Shown piece after piece: positions 16,907 through 23,091 of a stretch of DNA of 24,927 bases; within the stretch, counting starts at the first letter, position 1; each line of letters begins with the position of its first letter. Source of the DNA: UBA1431 sp049324235 (GTDB lineage Bacteria > Bacillota > Clostridia > Christensenellales > UBA1431). The notes under the pieces were generated by a model. The model had not been told where the DNA came from and did no database searches. It saw nothing but the letters and a program-made list of their open reading frames with translations. The translations under genes were made by a program, and so were the position numbers. The stretch spans positions 1 to 24,927 of the forward strand of contig JBMOLJ010000002.1 in NCBI GenBank assembly GCA_049324235.1, in the 5' to 3' direction.

Positions 16907-17317
16907 ATGGACGATAAAAAACTGGTAGATATGGCGCTCAGGGCGCGGGAGAACGCTTACGCGCCCTATTCCCGTTTCCGCGTGGGGGCATGCGTACGTG
17001 CGGAATCCGGAAAAACATATACCGGCTGTAATATTGAAAACACCACATTCAGCGCGACGTGCTGCGCCGAGCGCGTTGCGATGTATACCGCCCTGGCAGC
17101 CGGGGAAAAAAGCTTTACGCATGTCGCCATCGCTTCGGACAGCGAAGAAGCTGCGTTTCCCTGCGGAACGTGCAGGCAGGTCATCACGGAATTCGCGCCG
17201 GACGCACGCGTGCTTTGCGCCAACCGCGAAGGCGCGTTCGAGGCGTATCCGGCCAAGGAGCTGCTCCCGCATGCGTTTTTGTACAGGGCGGGGGAAAAGG
17301 AGAACACCGATGAATGA
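16907..17317 (+). CDS. cdd: Cytidine deaminase
   Basis: 136 aa. The zinc site is visible as TCCAERVA (C53, catalytic E55) and PCGTCRQ (C86, C89), with the substrate-binding GCNIENTTFSA before it. Homotetrameric type, converting cytidine and deoxycytidine to uridine and deoxyuridine for pyrimidine salvage. I chose ATG 16907 because its spacing from AAGGGA (16892-16897) is normal; TTG 16901 in the same frame is too close. The stop overlaps the first 8 bases of era, so the two are translationally coupled, as in many Firmicutes. Confidence 0.93.
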   Translation: MDDKKLVDMALRARENAYAPYSRFRVGACVRAESGKTYTGCNIENTTFSATCCAERVAMYTALAAGEKSFTHVAIASDSEEAAFPCGTCRQVITEFAPDARVLCANREGAFEAYPAKELLPHAFLYRAGEKENTDE

Positions 17318-18209
17318 GAGGGAAACGTTCAAGGCAGGGTTTATATCCATTATCGGGTGCCCCAATGTGGGCAAATCCACGTTGTTGAACAGGATGGTCG
17401 GGCAGAAGGTAGCGATCGTATCGGACAAGCCGCAGACCACGCGCTCGAATATTCAGGGCGTATTGAGCGGTGACGGCTTCCAGATCATCTTTATCGACAC
17501 GCCCGGCCTGCAAAAACCCCGCAACAAACTGGGCGAGTATATGGCGCGCGAAACTACGCAGGCCTCCGACCGCGTAGACGCCATCGTCCTGGTGCTGGAC
17601 GGCACGCGTCCGCTCGGCCCGCGGGACAAGGATGTATTAGGCAGGCTTGCTTCGGTGAAGACGCCCGTCATAGTAGCGGTCAACAAGTCCGACGCTGTGG
17701 ACCGCGAACAGATGGTATCGCTGCTTGCAAGCTTGCAGGCGTTCGATTTTGTATCCCATATTATACCTGTTTCGGCGCTGAAGGGCACGAATGTCGATCT
17801 GTTGATAAATATTTTAAAGGATTACCTCGAGCCGGGGCCGCAGTATTTCCCGGACGACATGATAACCGACCAGCCCGAGCGCGTGCTTGCAGCCGAATTC
17901 ATACGCGAAAAGGCGCTTCAGCTGCTGCAGGAGGAAGTCCCGCACGGGATAGGCGTGGAGATACAGCAGATGAAACAGCGCGAACGCGACGGCCTGGTAG
18001 AGATATTCGCGACAATATATTGTGAAAGGCCCAACCATAAGGCGATCATCATCGGAAAGCACGGGAGCATGCTCAAAAAAATCGGCGAGCTTGCGCGCGC
18101 GGATATCGAGTTCCTGCTGGATGCGCGCGTTTACCTGAATCTGTGGGTGAAGGTGCAGGAGGGCTGGCGCAACAGCGAAAACTTCATCCGCGAACTGGGA
18201 TACAAATAA
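17310..18209 (+). CDS. era: GTPase Era, ribosome assembly factor
   Basis: 299 aa. G1 GCPNVGKS (16-23), switch region QTTRSNIQG, G3 DTPGL, and G4 NKSD. The C-terminal KH domain includes AIIIGKHGSMLKKIGELAR. Era binds near the 3' end of 16S rRNA in 30S assembly, and it is functionally linked to YbeY, two genes upstream. The start is ATG 17310 after AAAAGGAG (17295-17302). The open frame extends much further upstream, but that part overlaps cdd in another frame and lacks Era homology. recO follows after 46 nt. Confidence 0.97.
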   Translation: MNERETFKAGFISIIGCPNVGKSTLLNRMVGQKVAIVSDKPQTTRSNIQGVLSGDGFQIIFIDTPGLQKPRNKLGEYMARETTQASDRVDAIVLVLDGTRPLGPRDKDVLGRLASVKTPVIVAVNKSDAVDREQMVSLLASLQAFDFVSHIIPVSALKGTNVDLLINILKDYLEPGPQYFPDDMITDQPERVLAAEFIREKALQLLQEEVPHGIGVEIQQMKQRERDGLVEIFATIYCERPNHKAIIIGKHGSMLKKIGELARADIEFLLDARVYLNLWVKVQEGWRNSENFIRELGYK

Positions 18210-18255
18210 TCCGTAAAAAAGACCGTATTCGTTATTACAGAAAGCAGGGGCAGAT

Positions 18256-18999
18256 TTGGCACCCATAAAAGTAACGGGCGTAGTCCTGCGCACCGTAAAC
18301 TACCGTGATTATGACCGCATATTGACGCTGTTTACCCGCGAAAGAGGCAGTATCACCGTTTCCGCGCGGGGCGTGCGGCGCACGAACGCGCGCTGGCGCG
18401 CAGGCTGCGAGCTCTTCGCCGAGGGGGAGTACCTGCTCTATGCAAGGGGGACGCGCTATTATCTTTCGCAGGCGGACGTCCGGCAGAGCAGCTATGACTT
18501 AAGGAACAATCCCGAAGCCATGATGCACGCGGCCTTTATCGCGAATATGATGGAAGCGGTCATTGTTTCCGACGAGCCGAATGAGCCGCTCTACGCGTTG
18601 CTGATGCGCGCGCTTGCGCTCTATTGCCATGCGGATACGGATATCGCGCGCGTTACGGATTATGTGCTGGTACACGCCATGCGGATACTCGGCTTCGGCC
18701 TGCAGCTGGGCGAATGCGTGCGCTGCCATTCAAAAATAGATCATACGCATTTTTCCATACCTTCAGGCGGCGTCGTCTGTACGGGCTGCAATGGGCTTTG
18801 CGCAGAGAGCAGGCCGATACATCCCGCGCTTCTGGACGCAATGCGCGCTTTATCGCACGCACACGCGGAAGATATCCCGGCGCTGCCGATGCATCCGAAA
18901 ATTCCCGCGAATCTTTTGCCTTTGCTGGTGTCCTATACGCAGTATCATCTGGACCGTGTATTCAAATCGGCTTCTTTGCTCTATACATTTTTTTCCTGA
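18256..18999 (+). CDS. recO: DNA repair protein RecO
   Basis: 247 aa. An N-terminal OB-fold begins VTGVVLRTVNYRDYDRILTLFT, followed by a helical domain and a four-cysteine zinc site C154, C157, C175, C178 (CVRC...CTGC). RecO helps load RecA onto SSB-coated DNA in the RecFOR recombinational repair pathway. The start is TTG 18256, giving MAPIKVTGVVLR, with AGGGG at 18246-18250; no ATG is available near the OB-fold start. It is the last gene of the yqfC-recO row, and I see no terminator after it before the spoVA genes. Confidence 0.9.
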   Translation: MAPIKVTGVVLRTVNYRDYDRILTLFTRERGSITVSARGVRRTNARWRAGCELFAEGEYLLYARGTRYYLSQADVRQSSYDLRNNPEAMMHAAFIANMMEAVIVSDEPNEPLYALLMRALALYCHADTDIARVTDYVLVHAMRILGFGLQLGECVRCHSKIDHTHFSIPSGGVVCTGCNGLCAESRPIHPALLDAMRALSHAHAEDIPALPMHPKIPANLLPLLVSYTQYHLDRVFKSASLLYTFFS

Positions 19000-19016
19000 A
19001 CTGCATTTTATTTCAA

Positions 19017-19045
19017 GCATTATCCGGTTTCCATTTCACAAAATA
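19017..19045 (+). promoter_or_regulatory. Candidate forespore sigma-G promoter of spoVA
   Basis: GCATT (19017-19021), 17 bp, CAAAATA (19039-19045) resembles the sigma-G pattern (-35 GHATR, -10 CATWHTA, spacer near 18). spoVA is sigma-G dependent in B. subtilis. The predicted start falls at about 19052, just inside the small ORF that begins at 19050. AT-rich sequence makes chance matches likely. Confidence 0.3.
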
Positions 19046-19049
19046 AACC

Positions 19050-19232
19050 ATGGACAATAAGAACGCGTATAAAAAATACGTTGTTATCAGTGTTCTGCTG
19101 ATGATTTGCGTCGAATTAATATTGTTATGTTTTCTTGTCGCCGTGCTGCTTCAATCCGGGCATACGCTTTATGGCAGCGTGTTCGTACGGTGCGGGGAGG
19201 GAGGAAGTTGGCTGTACTCTATGTTGGCCTGA
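19050..19232 (+). CDS. Possible small single-pass membrane protein before spoVAA
   Basis: A 60-codon frame: a lysine-rich N-terminus (MDNKNAYKKY), then a strongly hydrophobic stretch of about 25 residues (from VVISVLLMICVE to AVLL), and a short tail. It overlaps the spoVAA start by 25 nt, an arrangement that could allow translational coupling. Against it: no Shine-Dalgarno precedes ATG 19050, and the candidate sigma-G promoter would start transcription at its first bases. I do not recognise the family. It may be a real small protein, or the spoVAA leader. Confidence 0.35.
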   Translation: MDNKNAYKKYVVISVLLMICVELILLCFLVAVLLQSGHTLYGSVFVRCGEGGSWLYSMLA

Positions 19233-19807
19233 AAGCCAGCGTAAAAAAAACGCAACTGACGGATCTGTATGTCGGGGACGTGGCGCATTTGTTTATGGAA
19301 AAAGAGAGCGTGGCGCCTTTTCAGAATGTTCAGCTCGGCGCGGTCCAGCCGGGATGGCGGGCCGTACTTCCGGTTCAGGTTGTGCAGGCCCTGACGCAGG
19401 TTTTGCCGCAGGGCACCAATATCCAAATGATAGGCGAACAGAAATGTATGGTCCAGGGAATACCGGCAAAGCGGAAAAAGCGCCCGTTTGCCGTATTGGC
19501 TGTAGTTGTCATCGCGATGCTGCTGTTCTTCGGCGGCGCGCTCACGCTTATGAATTTTCATGCGGATGTGGATATGCCCAGAGTACATGCGATGATCTCC
19601 ACTCTGATCACGGGCGATGGGAACACAAGTGCGCTGTGGATCAGCATTCCGTATTCCATCGGGATTGGGCTTGGCGTGCTCTTCTTCACCGGTATAGGGA
19701 AAAAACGGACCAACCCGAACCTTTTTGAGTTGGAAGAACAGGAGTACAGGGACAAGGTCGAAAAATACCTCCAGAAAAATGAAGCCGGAGAGACAAAGGA
19801 TGGTTGA
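19208..19807 (+). CDS. spoVAA: Stage V sporulation protein AA
   Basis: 199 aa, close to the ~206 aa of B. subtilis SpoVAA. A soluble N-terminal domain (1-~90) beginning AVLYVGLKASVKKTQLTDLYVGDVA precedes two transmembrane helices, about 94-115 and 144-163. Part of the SpoVA machinery that transports calcium-dipicolinate into the forespore and out at germination. The start is TTG 19208, with a very strong GGAGGGAGG RBS immediately upstream. The frame is open further upstream to 19106 but without similarity or RBS. The last 8 bases overlap spoVAB. Identification rests on gene position plus this topology. Confidence 0.8.
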   Translation: MAVLYVGLKASVKKTQLTDLYVGDVAHLFMEKESVAPFQNVQLGAVQPGWRAVLPVQVVQALTQVLPQGTNIQMIGEQKCMVQGIPAKRKKRPFAVLAVVVIAMLLFFGGALTLMNFHADVDMPRVHAMISTLITGDGNTSALWISIPYSIGIGLGVLFFTGIGKKRTNPNLFELEEQEYRDKVEKYLQKNEAGETKDG

Positions 19808-20222
19808 ACGCGCAATCCTTATTTTTGCAGGGTTGGGACAGGGACTGCTGGTGAGCGCCGCGGCCATGCTTATCGTGACCATACTGGATATCCTGCCGCG
19901 CTTTTCAATGCTCTCGGGTATGAAATGGGGGATCAATGTCTGGGCGGCTGTTTTTGCAGCCGGTCTAGGTTTTACCTGCCTTGGCTCACTTTTCGGCGTC
20001 ACACTGGACCTGCCTGCCTGGACAAACGCCGTTGTTTTCATGTTCTGCGGGGCGTATGTGGGCATACTGCTCATGGCGCTTGCCGAGACGCTGGATTTAT
20101 TTCCGGCGAGTTTGGGTAAAATAGTACCGTCGGATGCAATGAAAGCCGTGTTGATACTGTTAGTGATCGGCAAGATTGCAGGGTCAATCATGTATTGGCT
20201 GTTTCCGCAACTGTGGAAATAA
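19800..20222 (+). CDS. spoVAB: Stage V sporulation protein AB
   Basis: 140-aa integral membrane protein with four hydrophobic helices, matching the ~141-aa SpoVAB. Its N-terminus (ILIFAGLGQGLLVSAAAMLI) and later segment WTNAVVFMFCGAYVGILLMALAE fit the family. GGAGAG (19787-19792) precedes ATG 19800, and the first 8 bases overlap the spoVAA stop, so the two are coupled. The open frame extends upstream to 19725, but that segment lies within spoVAA. SpoVAB belongs to the dipicolinate transport complex of the spore inner membrane; its precise role is not established. Confidence 0.82.
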   Translation: MVERAILIFAGLGQGLLVSAAAMLIVTILDILPRFSMLSGMKWGINVWAAVFAAGLGFTCLGSLFGVTLDLPAWTNAVVFMFCGAYVGILLMALAETLDLFPASLGKIVPSDAMKAVLILLVIGKIAGSIMYWLFPQLWK

Positions 20223-20235
20223 AGAAGGAATGGAC

Positions 20236-20355
20236 ATGCAAAAGAAAACATATCAGACAATGCCGCTTGCCGACCTGATGAACACGCAGAATCCCGGTGA
20301 AAAGGAAGTCCGGTTCAAACAATATACGGAGAAATTGTATTTAAAAAAGAGGTGA
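20236..20355 (+). CDS. Small uncharacterised ORF between spoVAB and spoVAC
   Basis: A 39-aa frame, too short for routine calling. AGAAGG (20223-20228) lies 7 nt before ATG 20236, a good Shine-Dalgarno. An alternative ATG at 20230 adds two residues. The product is hydrophilic and basic with no membrane segment; it starts MQKKTYQTMPLADLMNTQNP and ends EKLYLKKR. The stop codon lies in the spoVAC RBS region, 5 nt before the spoVAC ATG, a tight operon-like arrangement. Without it, 138 nt of a compact operon would be unexplained. It has no resemblance I can see to the SpoVAC N-terminus. Family unknown. Confidence 0.5.
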   Translation: MQKKTYQTMPLADLMNTQNPGEKEVRFKQYTEKLYLKKR

Positions 20356-20360
20356 ACGGC

Positions 20361-20804
20361 ATGGACCCCATATTGAAGCCCGAGAACTACGAGGCTTACA
20401 TACAAAAGAATATGCCAAAAGGAAACCTGTTATTCGATTGCGCGCGCGCATTCCTGGTCGGCGGACTGATATGCGCTATCGGGCAGGCCCTCAATAACCT
20501 GGGCATGGATGTCCTGGGGCTTACAAAGGACCAGGCGTCCATGCTGGCAACGGTGATCCTGGTGTTCACAGGAGCTTTTTTAACGGGATTGGGCGTATAT
20601 GACATCATAGGGAAATTTGCCGGAGCCGGTTCCATCGTCCCCATTACGGGTTTTGCAAACTCCATCGTGGCTCCGGCGATGGAGTTTAAACGCGAGGGAT
20701 ATGTGCTGGGCGTGGGCGCCAAGATGTTCAGCATAGCCGGGCCCGTGCTGGTCTATGGCATCATTCTTTCCGTAGTGGCCGGAATCGCGGCAATTTTATT
20801 TTAG
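20361..20804 (+). CDS. spoVAC: Stage V sporulation protein AC
   Basis: 147-aa membrane protein with several hydrophobic helices. Family hallmarks are CARAFLVGGLICAIGQAL near residues 27-44, GAFLTGLGVYDIIGKFAGAGS and VPITGFANSI. B. subtilis SpoVAC behaves as a mechanosensitive channel in the spore inner membrane and is among the most conserved SpoVA proteins. I chose ATG 20361 with GAGGTG at 20349-20354; GTG 20352, which overlaps that RBS, would add three residues. spoVAD starts 15 nt downstream. Confidence 0.93.
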   Translation: MDPILKPENYEAYIQKNMPKGNLLFDCARAFLVGGLICAIGQALNNLGMDVLGLTKDQASMLATVILVFTGAFLTGLGVYDIIGKFAGAGSIVPITGFANSIVAPAMEFKREGYVLGVGAKMFSIAGPVLVYGIILSVVAGIAAILF

Positions 20805-20819
20805 GGGTGATGCGCAAAA

Positions 20820-21833
20820 ATGATCGAGAGACTGGGAAAGCGGACCTTTGCGCTGACCGATGTTTTCGCAATCGCCGGGGGCAGCATCGTAGGCGAAATG
20901 GAAGGCCAGGGGCCGCTTGGGAATTACTTTGACAAAGTTTTGCAGGATGACCTGTTCAATCAGAAATCATGGGAAAAAGCCGAAAATAAAATGTTCCAGT
21001 TCGCGGTGAAAACAGCGCTTGAAAAATGCAATACGCAGATGGACGATGTCGACTGCCTGATCGGCGGCGACCTGTTGAACCAAATCATTTCTTCCAGTTT
21101 CGCGGCGCGCGAACTGAATATGCCATTCTTAGGGATATACGGCGCCTGTTCGACGTTCAGCGAGGGCTTGCTGCTTGGAGGGCTGCTCATCGGGAGCAAA
21201 GGCATGGACTGTGTGGTAGCTGCGACGTCCACCCATTTTTCTACCGCGGAACGGCAGTACCGCACACCGCTGGAACTGGGTACGGGGCGTCCGCCGACTT
21301 CGCAGCACACGACGACCGCAGCAGGCGCATGCGTATTGAAAAATGCGGGCAAGGGCCCGAAACTCACGCATTGTACGCTGGGAAAAGTCATCGACTGGGG
21401 GATTAAGGACGCGAACAATATGGGCGCGGCGATGGCCCCAGCGGCGGCGGACACCATTGCGACGCATCTGCTGGAAACCTCAAAGGCGCCTAAGGATTAT
21501 GATTATATCGTGACCGGCGATCTTGGGCACCACGGCAGCGAGGTGCTGATAAAGCTCCTCAAACAGCGGGGGTTTGACATATCGTCGAACCACGCGGATT
21601 GCGGAATAGAGATCTATGCAGATGACGCGGACGTACAGTCGGGCGGGAGCGGCTGCGGCTGTTCCGCCGTCGTTTTCAGCGCGTATTTCCTGAAACAACT
21701 CATGGATGCTTCCGTAAAAAACCTCCTCCTGGTATCCACGGGAGCGCTTTTGAGCCCGACAAGCTCCCTGCAGGGCGAAAGCGTGCCCGGGATAGCGCAT
21801 GCGGTTGCATTTGCAGCGTGTGAGGAGGGATAA
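20820..21833 (+). CDS. spoVAD: Stage V sporulation protein AD, dipicolinate-binding
   Basis: 337 aa, almost exactly the length of B. subtilis SpoVAD (338). A thiolase-like fold is indicated by GACSTFSEGLLLGGLL at 108-123 (thiolase-type Cys at 110) and the later GDLGHHGSE and DVQSGGSGCGCSA blocks. SpoVAD has no known enzymatic activity; it binds dipicolinic acid on the membrane and is essential for its uptake during sporulation. AGGGGTGA (20803-20810) lies 9 nt before ATG 20820 and overlaps the spoVAC stop. spoVAE begins 3 nt after the stop. Confidence 0.96.
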   Translation: MIERLGKRTFALTDVFAIAGGSIVGEMEGQGPLGNYFDKVLQDDLFNQKSWEKAENKMFQFAVKTALEKCNTQMDDVDCLIGGDLLNQIISSSFAARELNMPFLGIYGACSTFSEGLLLGGLLIGSKGMDCVVAATSTHFSTAERQYRTPLELGTGRPPTSQHTTTAAGACVLKNAGKGPKLTHCTLGKVIDWGIKDANNMGAAMAPAAADTIATHLLETSKAPKDYDYIVTGDLGHHGSEVLIKLLKQRGFDISSNHADCGIEIYADDADVQSGGSGCGCSAVVFSAYFLKQLMDASVKNLLLVSTGALLSPTSSLQGESVPGIAHAVAFAACEEG

Positions 21834-21836
21834 GGC

Positions 21837-22193
21837 ATGGAGTATCTATACGCTTTTCTGATAGGAGGAGCGATCTGCACCATTGGACAGGTTTTGCTGA
21901 GCAAGACGAACCTGACTTCCGCGCGCATACTGGTCATGTTTGTAAGCGCGGGCGTGGTATTAACCATATTCGGGATTTACCAGCCGGTTGTTGCCATCGG
22001 CGGTTCGGGCGCGACGGTTCCTTTGAGCGGATTTGGATACGCTTTGGCCAAAGGCGCAATGGAAGCTGCAAAGCAGGAGGGGATCGTGGGGGCGATAACC
22101 GGCGGGCTTTCGGCTACGGCGGCCGGAATAACGGCCGCGGTCCTGTTCGGGTATCTCGCATCCGTTATATTCAATCCGAAGAGCAAGAAATAA
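21837..22193 (+). CDS. spoVAE: Stage V sporulation protein AE (SpoVAEb type)
   Basis: 118-aa membrane protein beginning YLYAFLIGGAICTIGQVLL, which echoes the GGLICAIGQ segment of SpoVAC. GGSGATVPLSGFGYAL also parallels SpoVAC's GAGSIVPITGFANS, so the two proteins look distantly paralogous. Length and sequence match SpoVAEb of B. subtilis, thought to act with SpoVAC and SpoVAD in dipicolinate transport. GGAGGG precedes ATG 21837. It is the last gene of the operon; no spoVAEa or spoVAF follows, and a terminator begins 12 nt after the stop. Confidence 0.93.
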   Translation: MEYLYAFLIGGAICTIGQVLLSKTNLTSARILVMFVSAGVVLTIFGIYQPVVAIGGSGATVPLSGFGYALAKGAMEAAKQEGIVGAITGGLSATAAGITAAVLFGYLASVIFNPKSKK

Positions 22194-22204
22194 AATGTTG
22201 ATTT

Positions 22205-22241
22205 AAAAATGTTCTGCATGAAACCATGGCAGGACATTTTT
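22205..22241. terminator. Bidirectional terminator between spoVAE and nadC
   Basis: AAAAATGTTCTGC (22205-22217) pairs with GCAGGACATTTTT (22229-22241) as a 13-bp stem with one G-U pair and an 11-nt loop. A-run and T-run flanks serve spoVAE on the plus strand and nadC, which ends at 22253, on the minus strand. Confidence 0.85.
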
Positions 22242-22252
22242 GACGTTTTCGC

Positions 22253-23083
22253 TCAGCCGCCCTCTTTTTGAAAGCGCAGGCTGATATCCATCGCGTGCAC
22301 GGTATGCGTCAGCGCGCCGATCGAGATGATATTAACGCCAGTCTTTGCGACCGCCAGAAGGTCCCTGTCGCCCATGTTGCCGGAGGCTTCCACTATCGCG
22401 CGGCCGCCTATGCGGTCAACGGCCTGCGCCATTTCTTCGAGCGTCATGTTATCAAGCATGATGATGTCGGCCTTGCACGCAAGCGCCTCGTCAATCATAT
22501 CGAAGTTTTCAACTTCGACCTCGATTTTTAGTGTGTGCGGCGCCGTTTTGCGGGCCGCTTCCACCGCTTTCGTGATGCTGCCCGCCGCGCCTATATGGTT
22601 GTCCTTGATGAGCACCCCGTCCGCAAGGTTAAAGCGGTGGTTCACGCCTCCGCCGGTCTTGACGGCGTATTTCTCCAGCACGCGAAGCCCCGGCGTGGTC
22701 TTACGCGTGTCGGCGATTTTCGCCTGCGTACCCCGGACGGCGTCCACGCAATGGCGCGTGCGCGTAGCGATGCCCGACAGGCGCTGCAGGAAGTTCAGCG
22801 CGACGCGCTCGCCGGTGAGGATGCCGCGTGCCGGGCCCGATATCTCAGCTATCACCGAGCCTTTTTCAACAAGGTCCCCGTCGGAAACGCAGGGTTTAAG
22901 CACAATGCGTGTATCAACGAGCGCAAAAACGCGTGCTGCAACGGGCAGTCCGCAGACCACACCCGGTTCTTTTGCTATAAAGTGTCCGCTTATCACAGTA
23001 GCTTCGGGGATGGTGGACTGTGTGGTTATATCACCTGTTCCGATATCTTCCTGAAGCGAAGCGGCAAGCAACGGATCAATCAA
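22253..23083 (-). CDS. nadC: Nicotinate-nucleotide diphosphorylase (carboxylating) / quinolinate phosphoribosyltransferase
   Basis: 276 aa. Converts quinolinate and PRPP to nicotinate mononucleotide in de novo NAD synthesis. Family motifs are EDIGTGDITT near residue 12, ADTRKTTPGLR, KTGGGVNHRFNLADGVLIKDNH and the C-terminal barrel segments EVEVEN and EASGNM. The start is TTG 23083, 8 nt after the nadB stop, with only a weak purine-rich sequence before it; coupling to nadB is likely. No ATG near the N-terminus would preserve the conserved start. It is the downstream gene of a two-gene minus-strand operon ending in the shared terminator. Confidence 0.95.
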   Translation of the reverse strand: MIDPLLAASLQEDIGTGDITTQSTIPEATVISGHFIAKEPGVVCGLPVAARVFALVDTRIVLKPCVSDGDLVEKGSVIAEISGPARGILTGERVALNFLQRLSGIATRTRHCVDAVRGTQAKIADTRKTTPGLRVLEKYAVKTGGGVNHRFNLADGVLIKDNHIGAAGSITKAVEAARKTAPHTLKIEVEVENFDMIDEALACKADIIMLDNMTLEEMAQAVDRIGGRAIVEASGNMGDRDLLAVAKTGVNIISIGALTHTVHAMDISLRFQKEGG

Positions 23084-23091
23084 GCGAATAT

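Noticed and set aside
16998..17309. N-terminal extension of the era frame by about 100 codons
   Set aside because: The segment overlaps cdd in a different frame, has a basic composition unlike Era, and ATG 17310 has a strong RBS and starts the conserved GTPase domain.
22326..23054. 242-codon plus-strand open frame opposite nadC
   Set aside because: Shadow of nadC with low-complexity Ser/Thr/Arg-rich content and no RBS.
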